From contig NJPS01000062.1 of assembly GCA_002946415.1 (NCBI GenBank), forward strand, positions 372,001 through 436,000: a DNA stretch of 64,000 nucleotides. Reading direction: 5' to 3'. The stretch is from Rutstroemia sp. NJR-2017a BVV2. Lineage: Eukaryota; Ascomycota; Leotiomycetes; Helotiales; Rutstroemiaceae. The translations under genes were made by a program, and so were the position numbers. Positions within the stretch are counted from its first letter, which is position 1. The number at the start of each line of letters is the position of its first letter. The notes under the pieces were generated by a model, which made no database searches, was not told the DNA's origin, and was given only the letters and a program-made list of their open reading frames with translations. Of this stretch, positions 49,382 to 62,300 are shown one piece after another.

Positions 49382-51598
49382 ATCGTCTTCGGAGTGGCTG
49401 TGAAAACTGTGGTTAATCATGGAATTTGCTAGATACTTTAATAAAGTAGACTGGACAGTACTCAACGGTGTTATTTTTTCGTTCCAACGCTGCTCAATTC
49501 ATGGTGTGAAGATCTTGTGACATGTGATCTGGTGAAATATGAAATGGAATGAGTGTCCTCGTGCATGGGAAACCTTGGTCCCTATCTTGTGATATACAAA
49601 AAGCTTCGACCCAACAGTTACGGAAATATTTCTAGAAGTACAAATGTCTCATTCCACTCAACACCTTCCTAAATACAACCGCAACAATTGGAAACCTCGC
49701 CACAACGTGAACATCCAATAACTTGTGAAACCCAGTCATCGCCCATTGGCAGGACTCTCTTTATTTTCTTCTCTCTGTTTTCACTGCTAGATGGGAGGAG
49801 CTGTACTATTATGTTATTGAAGCGCACATCAATTACCATGGGCTTTACGAGTTGAGTTTATAGAGACATATAACTTGACGGGGGGTGAAGTTATTGTTAC
49901 TTGGAAATATACTTGGAGATCTTGGTGTGTGGTGGGAAGGAAGGTGGGAGGAGGTAAATTCATACTGGTAGTGGTGGTCTGGGAATGGAAATGGGAATGG
50001 GATTAGAATGGGAATGCTGCAGAGTTGCTGTGAATCATACAGTGTTTTTCGCGGGGGATTCAAGGTTTGTGTTTTGGTATGTTGGGGATGATGTATATGG
50101 TGGGTAGATTTGAGACTGGGGGATGGAGGGGCTGTGTTTGATGTTAGGTGGTGTTCGAGGTACAGGTACTGATACTGGTGGGATGGCGTCGGGGAGAGAG
50201 TGATTGTTCTGGGTGGTGGAAGGGATGAGGGGGTAGTGAAGAAGATGAGGGAGTGGTGAAGAAAATTAGGGTCCTAGGAGTAGTGAAGAAGATGAGGAAG
50301 TAGATTGTACCTTCTTAGTTTGAAATTTCGCGGTATCTACATCAGATTTGGTGGAGTACGACTTCTCCTCCTTCATACATCTTGAGGCCAGATGAGTGGC
50401 TTCTGCCTTTTGGGTCTATCTGTTGTTTACATATCTTCCAAACTAGTACTTGCTACCGTCCAGGATCGCGAAACTCGGTATGGAAGGAGTGAGGTTGCTG
50501 AGATATATCCAGGTGGTGGGTGCATAAGGGATAGGTATTTGATGGGTTGCTTCTGGATTCGGACTTCGGTTGGCGCGGAGTGTGAGATGGATCTATATGG
50601 TGTCGGCGAGGTGATGTTATTATGTAAGGGATCGAGTAGTGAAGTGACAATAGTGTAGTGGAATGTGGGCAGTGATAGCAAACAGCAAGGTAGCAAGAAT
50701 AGCGATGAGTTAGAAGAGAGAGGGGGTTATCAGTTTCTTCTGACAGGCAGCAGTGTTGTCCTATCACCCCTCGAAGGGTATAGAGACGTGCTAAGCTATG
50801 AGAAGTAGAGTATATATCTGATTAAGTAGAAAGTGTTATATGCTGAGAGCGAGTCGAGCTTTGGTTTCGATTAAGTGTCCTCCTCCACCGGTTGATAAAT
50901 GGGAACAATTTGGTATATCAGTAATCATAGGATAATTGTATAGTGTCTTACCTGCAGACAGATTACTGTAGCACTGACTCAGATGGTAGTAACAGTTGAC
51001 TCCCTCGAGGAAAGAATACGGTAGATGGTATACATTCTGCCGGCAAGGCTACTTCATTCCAGCGAACAACGTCACATCATTAGGTTTCAAGGCTCAACTG
51101 GCTGAAAATCATGGGAGACAGCGAGGTAGAGCAGTTAAGGACTGGGATGATGATATAGGATTTAAGATCCTAATTAGGCTACTCATAAATATCGATGCGT
51201 ATATGCTAGGAGATGAACCTCATAATGATGAAGAAGTCAGAAAACCATGAAGTCGATTACTTCCTCCAAGAAACCAGCTGAAAAGAAGAAGTAGAAGAAA
51301 AAGATCATTAACTAAAAGAGGTTGGTGAAGGAAAGAAAATGAAGCGCTCAACACGCGAAAGAAAGAAAGACAGGTCCAGTCATCCATGGCAAGCCACAGT
51401 GTCCAACAAACGAAGAAAGAAATTCCGGCTGGCGGTAAACGCTCCACCCTATCCCGATGCTCGTAAATACCTCTCCGATCTCCACTTGCCATCATCCAAC
51501 TCATTACCACCCCGTCCGTTCCCAATCCCACTCATTCAACAACCACTTCCACTCCTCCACCATTCCAAATACCTCGTCCATCCCCCCTCCTTCATAAC
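49382..51598. other. Intergenic region downstream of TEF1
   Basis: 2.2 kb between the ends of converging TEF1 and the Gln/Tyr-rich gene. It contains purine-rich GGGATGGAGG and GTAGTGAAGAAGATGAGG repeats at about 50220-50300 (three imperfect 18-20 base copies). No supported gene. A plus-strand open frame from ATG 51339 begins here and runs antisense into the next gene. Confidence 0.5.
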
Positions 51599-52191
51599 CT
51601 ACTCCCTCCCCCCCTCCGACCCCTCCCATCTCGTCTGCCATTCCCTCGCCCCAGCTCTCCCCTCCTGCACCCCTCTACTCGTCTGCAAGCTCTGCGGGAA
51701 CCGCTCATGGTTCTGGTTCGAGGAGAGATACGTGTTCATGTTCTCTCTGGTCGAGCCGGGGACGGTTTGCAGTGAGGAGGGAGTCAGGGGGGCGTATTGG
51801 CTTTGTTGCTGTTGTTGTGCATATTGGGGTTGGGATTGGTATGTGGATTGGTAGGAGGATTGCTGAGGCTGGGCATACTGAGGTTGTTCTTGGGAGTGGT
51901 AGGTGGAATTTTGATCTTGTGTGTATTGAGGTTGTTGCGATGGATAGCTGTACTGGGAGGCATATTGTGGTTGTTGGGTGTACTGCTGTTGATCGTAGGT
52001 GCTGCTGCTGGTAGCAGCGGGTTGAGCGGTGTATTGTGTTTGGGCGGGTTGTTGATACTCCGCGTATTGAGCTTGGTTTTGAGAATAGTATGGGTCTGTG
52101 GAGGAGCTATTTGTAAGGTTAGATTATATCCAGTACTGTGGATGGTTCAGGTCTCTTACTAGTATCCGGAGTTTGTGTTCTGGTTCGACAT
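51599..52191 (-). CDS. Gln/Tyr-rich small protein, unidentified
   Basis: I do not recognise a family. Two exons, 52191-52160 and 52106-51599, give 540 bases and 179 residues. The ATG sits in a good context (TCAAAATGTC), the 53-base intron has a GTAAGA donor, a TCTAACC branch-like site and an ATAG acceptor, and the frame is phase-consistent. Residues 10-125 are composed mostly of Gln, Tyr, Ser, Pro and Ala with repeating QPQYA and QYSQ-like units (for example QPQYAQPQQSSYQSTYQSQ), a prion-like low-complexity composition. The C-terminus is different: SREN-like polar text, then Arg/Gly/Glu-rich (AREWQTRWEGSEGGRE). A plus-strand frame from 51339 to 51854 overlaps the last half in antisense. It is possible that more 3' exons exist. 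Confidence 0.55.
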
Positions 52192-54141
52192 TTTGAGAGG
52201 TTTGGAGGGGGGACGATTTGAGAAGGATTTTTTTTGGAGCTGGTGTTTGAAGGGTAAGACTGTTGTTGTCTGAAGGATGATGGGAATAACAACTCTACGG
52301 AGAGATTCTACTGCTACTTTATACTGATTCCCATCGTTACCTTCAGTTTCACATGTCAAGACACGATCACATCCCCTTCCATTGCCCGCCCATTTCAAAT
52401 CAACAATTTCCTCTTCCTTCCTTCGTTCGTCTCTCATCTTCCTGTCTCAATCTCCACAACCAACTCTCTCCCCATCCCTTTCCTTCCCACTCACTGAATC
52501 AAAGTCCTGTGCAACCTCTCGACTCCCCGAAAGTGGGTCATCACCACCAATAAATCTCCCTCGCTTACGGTTAGGGGTATCTCCCGAGATATCCCCATCC
52601 AAGCAAAAGTGTCATCTGATACCATTCCCAAGTCCTTGACACTATATTTGACCCGCGGGAAACAAACTCGGGCATTACCGTGTTCATTTACATGTCCTTT
52701 GTTCCTTCTTTTCTCGTTGCTGTCGAGTTCGTAACTGCCTGTGCGGGAGAGGAAGGACATGGACACTTGCAATTTGCAGCGGAACTATCGTGGTTGGGAA
52801 GCTGCAGATGGATTTTGGAGTGAATGTAATGCGTTATCGTGTTTTGGAAGTGTTTGGAGTTGAATATAGCTCTCGTGATCGGTTGGAACGAAATGCTCAG
52901 GAATGTAAGGAATCGTTCGTCGGGACCACGGTCTCGGGTTAAGTTTGGTCAGCTGCTCACGGTTGTATGATTTGTAATCCACTTCACAAGGACTATCTTG
53001 GAAGTCAGCATTGATTCAATGTATATGGGTGGATAGTTGAAGCATGATTCGGAGAAGGTGATGGGAGAAAAGTGATTAAAGCTAGGTAACTGTTGGCGAT
53101 GGGGGAGTAATTCCTGTGAAAGAGGACTCCGTAGACATAGATGCCCAGCACGGAGGATGAATTGAAACTTGGGTAGTTTCTTTGAGTGTGTAGTCCGCCC
53201 GGATTTCGCGGAGAATTGGTGGGCAAGATCAAGACACGTTGTTGAAGGGCAGTTGGACGGTGAAATTTCAACCACCATCTCAAAATGACTTCTCTTCGAC
53301 CGTACATCAAAAAATCAACTCCAAGTCATGATTCAGGGCGAAAACCAGTCGTAAGTCTTCAATGTCAATATTTACTTGCAAAGATCAATCTTGCATGTAT
53401 TTCGGTTCATCATGTTCCTCGTCGATCGCAAGCACTCCCTGTATATCATTGCAGTCTATTTCATTCATTCTTAAGGCATAGACAGATTTAATGACACGCT
53501 CAAAAAATATCAATCATCTCAGTGGACTAGATTCAATGTGATTCAATGTTTTAACCCTTAGGAACTGTCAACCTCCTGGAGGTAGATCTCACTACTTAAT
53601 CACTGACATGATAGCAAGGCAGATATATTTTCTTCCGACAGATAGATTTGTATTCTTCATGGTTCTAGACCTAAACTACTATTATTTATATCTGTACAGG
53701 TACTTGGATCTATCATCCATGAAATGTCCGGCAAAAATCCAGCTGGATGATGAAACAGCCGCCCGGAAAACCAATGTTCCAACGCGGAAAGATAGACAAA
53801 AGAATGAATGGCACTCTTCAAGCCCCACCATTAAAGTTCATGAGTCGTGATAGTTGTAAAAGTAGAAGAAATTAGAAAGATGACCTGGGTTGCGGCCTAG
53901 GATTTGAAAAGCATTAGGAAGAAAAAGGCAGTCTCTGTCAATCACCATGATGACCACAGCCCAACTTTCGATACATCATTCCCAACGCGGCCAACATCAC
54001 CAAGAGCCACGAGAAAGAAATATGCAGAAATGAAGAAGGAAAAAAAGAAGATAAAAAAGTAAAGAGGGAACAACATCGAGGAACCAGCTCCACTCAAACC
54101 AACCAAACCGAACCTCCGGATACGCTAAAGATTCCTACGTA
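52192..54141. other. Intergenic region
   Basis: 1.95 kb upstream of the Gln/Tyr-rich gene and downstream of the large C2H2 gene. No open frame with a recognisable motif. An A-rich stretch with GAAGAAGGAAAAAAAG lies at about 54030-54070. A short plus-strand frame at 53285-53491 starts MTSLRPYIKKS but shows no family signal. Confidence 0.45.
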
Positions 54142-57068
54142 TCAACCTTCTGCACTACTTTGTGTCTCCGTCGAAGCGCTCGAATTCTTTCGCGACTGAA
54201 CTCCATCCTTCCCACTCCTCTTTCTTGCCTTTTTTGGTGGTCCGTGCCCATGGATTTCTCTTAGGTGGGTCTTTCGGTTCTCCGGTCTCGTAAACGTAGT
54301 TGAGCAACCCTCAAATCCACACCTCAGAGATCCATCTTTGATGCCATGTTTCTCATTGATGTGGCGTGTGAGGTTCCCTTTGCTCCAGTTTCCGGTGGGG
54401 CGGTGATCGCAGTAGGGACACCTGTTGGTAGGTCTCTGCGAGGTGGGACTTGTCGGGGACTCGGGACTATTTAGAGACGATGATTGAGATGGACTTGACG
54501 CAAAAGGGTCGATTTTCAACGCAGGATGCGGGTTTTGAAAGCTATTGGACCCTCTGGCATACGTTGTCAGTAAATGAGCTATAACATACAGGAGTATACA
54601 AAGTCAAAACGGAGAAACTCACTGGGTTGTCAGTGGAGACCAAGGACTCGGAGGCTCAGAATCAATATCCATATCTTCAGCAGGGGAACTGTCCCCCAAA
54701 CTAGGAGATTGGTTGAAGAAATCCAGAGTGATAGCGGCTTCGATGTCGTTCCAGCGAACTTCGTTAACCATTCCACGAAGTCGTTCGATACCTTCGACAT
54801 GGGAGTTGAGTACAGGGGTTTCTTCTTCTGACCACCCTGCCTGAACTTCTGCCATGTTGACGAAGTTAGAAGTCCCTGCAAATAACGAAGCAAAGCTTCC
54901 AGTAGGAGAATGACTCTCAGGGAATAGTAAAGGATCTAAAGCTTTAACACCGTCAGCATAAAGTAGATGAGGGTAATGGCATGTGGGCAGAACATACCAT
55001 CAAGAAGAGTTTGAGTAATCTTAACGCAGTTATTCTCAGTCATACTTAGGGAAACTGGCGCTCTAGGTCCTTCGTCTGTAGGCAGGACACTACCACCACA
55101 TCTAGGCTGCCAGATGTTCACAATGATACTTAGATTGCGTTCCTTGTGGTATAAGTCGCCAATTCCTGCCAGCCAACACAAGGCTTGCTGGAATAACGAC
55201 TCCAAATCCCACATCGTGAAATTCGAATCGTTGTGGAGAGTGAGAGCGGAAGCGTACACGATTGTAAGGAAGGCAAAAACGTCTTCGATGGTTTCGGCTT
55301 TCTTGCCATCTTTCTGTATATCCCTGAAGACATTGAGTCCACGTTTGAAGCATGCAGCTGGGTCTGTAAACATATGCGCTAACCTGGGAAGGGACTTCAC
55401 AGCGTCGATGCCGGGAAGCTTCGACTGTATATCCTTCAGAACAAGTATATAGGCGACCAAAAAGACGTCCGTGAACTGTATGGAGCTTTTCCAAAAATTT
55501 GACGGTGATCTGCTTATGATGCAGGTAAGACATGAGTGGCCATGTTCCGGGTGGCAATTCTTGTCATCAATGAGACTTGGTGGGGAATAGTCAGGAACAT
55601 ATCCATCCATGTCCATGTCAGCATCAATCTCCTCCTGGGTGTATTGCTTCCGTAAAATTTGTTTAATCACCAGGTTATGCAGATCTTCGCTGGGCGGATC
55701 GATGGATCCTTCGGAGTTGAGTTGGGTTGCTTGTTCAAATGATTGTTCCCATTGAGGCATCGTGTCAACTCCTGTTACGTAAGGTCGGCTGAACACATTG
55801 TCAAGCAATAAATCCTCCAGCGATTGCGCTCTGTTTGAGTCCTCAAGACTATCTTGGCTAGCTGTCTGAGTGCTTAAAAGAGGAGATGTTTCCGGTGGGT
55901 AGCTTGAGTCCGAGTCAAAGGATCTTCCTTGTCTACCGCTCACATTGGACGACGTGCAAGAACTCTGAGAAGATGAAAAGTCCATGTCATCAGGCGTTGT
56001 CATTTGATCCTGGCTCGAAAAATAAGGGTTCACATGAGTGGGCGAATAGATTAGTGGATGACCTCTGGATAGCTGTTGAGGGATGTTTGCAGACACCAAG
56101 GTTGCTGAGTTCCTGGTTCTCATATGATCGGTTGCAAGGTCTGTCCCCTGAATGTCCATAGGGCTGCTTTGGTTCATAGAAAAGCAATAACTATGACACC
56201 GGCCAGCCTTACAATCGACCAGATTCCCAGGATATTGCAAAGAGGGAGAGAGCTCAGAGATACCTGCTGGTGCTTCGACCTCGAAGCAACCCCATAAGGT
56301 AGTTCCTTTGAGCTCAGCGTAGTTGCCAGGAGGTTCAGGAACAGGCGGCCAGTAAGGGGAGTGAAGTTCCATAGCATGTTGATAGTCGAGTGAATTCTCA
56401 GGCACGGCACAACTCCCAATGGAAGGGGAGTAGTTAAAAGATCCAGAGTGCAGTCTAGCGGAGTGCCCAGGAGGTCTCTCGAGGCCCACCATCGACAAAT
56501 TTCGCCATATAGTATTAGCCAGACGTTCCTTGCGGTCACACTTGAAGTTTATAGGAGTCCCGCAAGGGCAAAGATATCTTCCATTCGAATTGAAAAATGC
56601 GCAGTCGGATGAGTGTGCCAGCATATCTTCTTGGGTGTTAAAGACCCTCCCACATCCATCCAAAAGGCATGTCCGACAGTCATCGCCGGTGACTTTCATC
56701 TCGCTCCCTTGTCGATAAGCCGCTAGCCACGCCACGTAACGGGTGCGGTCAGAATGGTGTTTAGGGGGGGGTCTGTGCCTCTTGATTAGCATTGGTCCAG
56801 ACCTGGAGAATGGAACTCACTTATGAGGAGAGGCCCTGTGAGATGGGAGATAATACAAGCTCGCAGATTGTTTCTCCGCAGTCACGTCGTCACCATAGTT
56901 GGGACGGGGGACAGAACACCTCTGCAGTCCATCGGAACATGCATCGAGGCCGCCTGCTGAAAGGGCCGAAACTGATACACCGAAAGTGCTCGCCTTGAGG
57001 CTGCCTCTCGAGGAGGTGGGCCGACTCCCAGTGTTTCGTTTTCTGTTAAAGGATGATAGCATTGCCAT
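54142..57068 (-). CDS. Large C2H2 zinc-finger protein, putative transcription factor
   Basis: Probable nuclear DNA-binding regulator of an ascomycete-specific type; I cannot name it. Exons are 57068-56821, 56778-54998, 54941-54623 and 54553-54142: 2760 bases, 919 residues. The N-terminus is Ser/Arg-rich (MAMLSSFNRKRNTGS...). A finger-like unit follows at about residues 115-140 (CRTCLLDGCGRVF, then HSSDC) and a CPCGTPINFKC cluster. The middle is long and disordered. A hydrophobic helical domain (TDVFLVAYILVLKDIQSKL, then AFLTIVYASALTLH) lies at about 540-680. Near the C-terminus two C2H2 fingers read CPYCDHRPTG...HINEKH and CGFEGCSTTFTRP...HLREIH, followed by a basic KKARKRSGK stretch, a likely nuclear signal. 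The first intron is only 42 bases. The start is uncertain: a 238-codon ORF from ATG 57598 overlaps it in another frame. Confidence 0.8.
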
Positions 57069-59361
57069 GATTCTGAACGCCGGGGATGTATGGTACAGCC
57101 TGCTGTGCCTTCTGCAAGTGTCTTGTGGGCTGTGTTTTGGGGCGACGACGTATCCAAAATATAGGCGGCCAAGTCAAGCCGCAATCTTTGATGCGAACCA
57201 TCATTGCACCACTCAAGAGCAGTCAAGAGGGGAACAGGAATGCAGGAATGATTGATGGTTCGTTTTCTGTGATATACATCGGGGCGTAACTCTCGTAGCA
57301 GCGAGGTGAGTGGCCCATAGGTTTGTATTCCTGCCGGGCATGGCGCTTTCCGCAGTCGTCGATACACGGCGACCTCTTTTTGGAATAGACAAATGTATGC
57401 TTGAGCCGCTGCCAGTTGTAAATGGACAAAAAAGTCCAAGGGAGGTGATAAGTTTTGATTTGCCTCGTTGCCTTTCCTCAGTTTAGTCCTGCCGATGCAC
57501 TCGATTGACTCTTGGATGTTTGCAATCTTTCGGGATAGGTCTATTCTCCAACTCGGCGTGCCGGTTAAATGGAAGCATTCATGCTCATGGTCATTCATTC
57601 TCTTCTCGAGGTATTACCGCGCGTCGAATGGATGGTTTTGCTTCCGAAGGACTCGGGGTGGTGAGTCCTGGGAACATCGCAGCTAGGACCAGGGGGGTTG
57701 CGAGGGAAGGACTGAGTGGATTTTTGATAGTGACTTGTAGAACTGTCGTAAGAACATATCAATTGGAATAAAAATCATGCTCTAAAAGAACGGCATGAAT
57801 CGCTGATGTGCGGGAAACTTTTTGATTGTTTTCGGGGGAGTTTCCTGAAGGATATAAACCTTCGTTTGCGATTTCAACCCCCAAACGCGAGATCCGTCGC
57901 GGCTACATGGGCCCCCAAATTTGACTGAAAGAATTCTTTCAGCACCCATCAAATCCACATTGGGGTCCTAATTACCACAATCTAGGTAGCTATGGGTTAC
58001 ATTTAGAACTGGGGGCTGATCCTTTCGCAAGGTACCGCTGTACAAGCTTCGATCTCATCATGATCTTCTTCGAACACAGGGGGTTTATCAGAGGTAGCAT
58101 TCTCTAAACTATGCATGACCAAGTATTGATCGGCAGGACTGAAAGGACTAATTTCATGAGGCTCTATTCCTGTGAGCTCCGGATTCAAACCTAAAAGTGG
58201 CAGTAGATAGATTAATTCTGAGTTGATTTGCATGGCTGCAGCTGTTCAAGGACTGAAGATAAACTACCCCGCTCTTGGTACTGTAGCGTCGTCCCTTGTT
58301 CTTGTAGAAAAGGGCAAACTTGAGAATAACCGGTAGCTCAATGCATATTGATGAGTACCTAGAATCGTAACACACTCCGATATACGGAATAATGGAGGTG
58401 CGATAAGGAATGCCACTCGTTCATTTCAACATTTCATAGATGGCTACAAGCTTGCTTGGATTGCGGAACTTTTCAAGTGATCAGGCCGCCAGCCACAGGG
58501 TGTGATCGTCCATCGGCCTCCACGGATACTATGCGAAACCGACATAAGCTGCCAAACTTGTTTTTAGGGCCGTGGCATTCAATGGTGCTGAGTGCAAAAT
58601 GAGGTAATTGGCGTCGTCCATAGCTCAGCAACAGAAATGTGCTGACCAATTTCCGATATCCTACAAGAATCGAGCACTTCTCAATTCCCACCCCCAGAGC
58701 ATCTTATTAGCGGGATTCGGCAGTTCTCCCTATCACGAGAAGCATCAAGCAACATAAGCAATACGGATTAACTCGTGTAATGCTGTGCGGGAGAAGTGAT
58801 CTCGGTGTATCGTTTTGGCCTTTCGGGCATTGAATCACAAACAGAGGGCGAGGGCAGAGGCCATTCAATCCAACGATGGACGTTCGCCTTATTGCAGTTC
58901 GAAAAACAATTGCGAATCGTCAGGCGAGTTGAGATGCGGTTCCCTTCAGTACAAGCGCAAGTGTTGTGGTAATTCGCGGCCATGCGAGGACGCGTTAGAT
59001 ACTCGTAGGACATTCCAAAGAAGCTAGTCGGAGAATTCAACAGCCGGAGCAATGCGTCATTGAAATAAAGCAGACGCCTTAGCCACATGTACGGGGACAG
59101 AAAAATATATCAGAGGCAACTTGTGATTTATAGGCGAAACATGTCTTTCATTTTTGCTCCATATATTCCATTACCACAAGCGCATCGTGACTAACTCCTC
59201 GCAATCACCGTCAACATCACCATCTAGCCCATCTTTTTATTTTCGCTTTATTGCCAAAACGCCATGCTTGAAAGAAAAGATAGGTATAGTAGTAGTACAA
59301 AGCCGTATGATCAAAATATATGCAAATGTATGTTCAGGAATTAAGAGTATATATGCCTCAA
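57069..59361. other. Intergenic region upstream of the large C2H2 gene
   Basis: 2.3 kb. Its left part holds a long minus-strand open frame (57598-56882) that reaches into the C2H2 gene, and its middle a 76-codon minus frame listed separately. A further minus frame at 58768-59088 has Cys-containing text but no known motif. TTTCAGCACC and GAAACTTTTTG tracts look unremarkable. Confidence 0.45.
58003..58233 (-). CDS. Small hypothetical protein
   Basis: A 76-residue open frame beginning at an ATG in fair context (GCAGCCATGC). The text is Leu-rich then acidic (LIYLLPLLGLNPELTGIEP, later VFEEDHDEIEAC), with no signal peptide and no domain I recognise. There are no obvious splice partners. It may be a short gene, the last exon of something else, or chance; the acidic composition is unlike the chance frames around it. 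Confidence 0.3.
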   Translation of the reverse strand: MQINSELIYLLPLLGLNPELTGIEPHEISPFSPADQYLVMHSLENATSDKPPVFEEDHDEIEACTAVPCERISPQF

Positions 59362-62300
59362 TTAGTAAGGAGGTCTCGCGACATTACCCCTTTCATGATC
59401 GCCAGAAACATCGATTCCATTTAGTAGATCCTGGAGATCGACTACTTTGCCATTCTCTTCTCCCCACGGCATGTTCGGGTATCCTCCTGCTCGACTTTTT
59501 GTGCTCCTCTTCGCACTTTGACCTGTTCGATATGCTTCTGGCGAAGACTGAACTTGCGCCTGGTCCTGAACGGCAATACCCTCTCCAGCAAGCGAAGATG
59601 GAAGTGGTGGCACAGGCGGAATATTTGCTTCGTCATGTGCTGCATCTGAAGCGATGGCGTGTGAAGCTGAAGGCCTTTCTAGGTAGCTAGGAATTCTGTC
59701 TCGTGATTTCGATCTCGATCGTTCGATACCCGAAGCGTTCTGCTGATTGAAGGTGTTGATAGATATTTCGGAAGCTGAAAAGTCGTAACTAACCATACTC
59801 TCACTGCTTCCATCACTGTGGGCACCGCCGGCTCTAGTACTTGGTAATGTTACTGGTTGCCCCGAGAGGATTCGTTTCAATTGATCGACTCTGGTGACAG
59901 ACCCTCGGCTGGATTCACTCGTAGGTGCTGGCGATTGTCCACTTCCTTTCCTCAATTTATGAAGAGCCCCGAGGCCACTGGTAGTTCCATAGGTGGAATT
60001 TGCAGTACTTCGATGGCCGCTATGTCCACCAGCAGGAGATGCAGTTCCGCTTTGACTACCTCCACTACCCAACCCATGAACTGCAAGGAAGTTTCTATGG
60101 GCTGTATGATTTGTACCTGTCTTTGACCCGTTGATTGAGGCAGTCTTGCTATTTTCTTGCGCGACAGCAATCACAGACTCCTTGTTCCATTCTGACATTA
60201 ATTCATCCTTGATCCTGTCGGGCAAAACGTTGTCGCGAGCTGGTGCAGGTGCATCCGCGCTCAAAATAGGATGAGTAAAGCTGCGGCTAGGAGAGGTAGC
60301 GGGACTGGTAGGAGGCGAGTTAAGAGATACCGCGTATGATAATGAAACGAGCTTGACCATCTCAAAACGATCATTGAACGGCGAAAAGGCGACCTCTTCA
60401 GGTGTCTGGGTAGGTACAGGTGTTGTTCTGCCTGGAGTACCGATCTGATCGAAATGAATTGGAGGGAAACGAATTCTATCAGCCCAAAGTAGCCCTTTTT
60501 GTCTGCGAATAATCTCTTCTTGGATGGCTCTTGCGACAGGTGACCCTTCAAATTCGAACTTCTCGCACAAAATCCAAAAATAGCCAAGACACAAACTCGC
60601 AAGACGTATTCTGTGAATCGGAAGGTCAATTTCTTGTACATCCTCCTGCAGCCTAAATATCATGGGTAGCCCGCTTCTAACTGCATTGACTCCCAGGGAA
60701 TCGACAAGCCGTGTAAGCAGAAGATGTAGAAGGACAATATCATTCTCATCGTCCACATACTGGAGTGCATTTTCGTAAATGGCAAGGTGGAGAAGTTGAA
60801 GGAACGTTGTCCGTACAGGCTTAGCAGGCTTCTCGGTTCGCGATGCGTTTGAAACAGCTCTTTTAGTAAGGCTTGTGGCCGGTTCGTCACGGGCGGATTT
60901 TGTCATCCCCCTCGGTCTCTCCTCAAAAACTCGCTGGTCTGCCTTTGTGACTTCTTTTTCGAGCCATGTCAATAGAGCATCAGCATAGGCTTTTCTAACC
61001 CTTCCATCGCTATCGTGTAGTAGCCACTGTGTGCCTTCCCACACTTTGACAGGCACACGGTTTCTGCCTAGACTCCCAGCCACAGTCATGGTCTTGTGAC
61101 TCGCCACAAGCAAAATCAACTTGACGGCCTCAAGTGCTTTGATTTTGGCAGTATCAAAGGAAAAGAATCCATCAGTACTAGAATCTTCCGATAGGTCGGC
61201 GTGTGATGCAATTGAATTCATTGCAGCCGCGGGATTTTCAATGGCTGCAACGGTGCCTGAAATCGAGGGAGATGGCTTGAGCCGCGAAAGAAGCGCGGAA
61301 ACCATGTCGGAGATCTGATCTGCATAATAAACATGGGTGGCCAAGTGCCCAATGCAACTCTGTAACCGAGCTAGAAGATCTATTCGAGTTTCTGTAGGCA
61401 CCGGGACAGTCTCTGCTGTGACTGGGGCGGTTGCCGATCCAATAGTACCGCTCTTATCATCCCCCCTATTATCCGGCTGGAGGTGTGGTCCACCAACATT
61501 CCCGAGCTGGAGTATGATCAAAATTTGCTGTATGAGTCCCAAAAGAACATCCATCACACTCAAGCCTATCAAATTGATGTCTGACTTGAGTAGATAGTCA
61601 ACCATGGTCGCCAAAACAAGTTGCTGAGTCAGGGTAGCTTCGACCTGAGCAGTCCTTACTAAGCTGTCCATGGCTGTTACCAAAATGACATATCGATCTT
61701 GTACTGGAGTCCATCTTGCGATCAAGTCAAAGACCCTCGGCGCCCACCCCTTACAGTCTTTATTGGAGCCTGTCTCAATGACGGATTCTTGTTGAGCGAC
61801 TCGATCTGATATAAAATTCAAGACGGCGGTCGTTGCCCCATGTATTTGAGATCTGTTGTTGACAACGAAGATCTGCTTCAAACATTGTATAGCCAACACG
61901 CCAATGTTTTCCTCGGCCATTTTATCCGCATCAGCGGTGGTATCAGACACAGTATTGGGATGTTCTCCAGCAGTGTCAACTGTTCCAACTGTCGCATTAC
62001 TGGCTCGCCTTTTCATTAGTGTTTTCTCGGTCCCCATATGTTCTTCGGCCTCCGCGCGATGTTGTAAGAGGTCAATGAAGTCCTCGTTATCTGTCCAGAT
62101 ATTTTCCAGCAATATCGGTACAACCACGTCAAGCTGCCTACCTGCCACAGTAGCAAGCGCCTCGGAAGATGCCACACTCTTGACGGCTTGTAACCCAACG
62201 CTTCTCCATCGTATAGCCACAGGCGCGCTCTGAGCTTTGTTTTCTTGTCTGGTGGAGGCAAAAGACGCGTATATCCGGACTATTTCTTCGTACTGATGCA

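Noticed and set aside
58768..59088. 106-codon minus-strand frame with several Cys residues
   Set aside because: No signal peptide or cysteine spacing typical of secreted small proteins; no splice partners.
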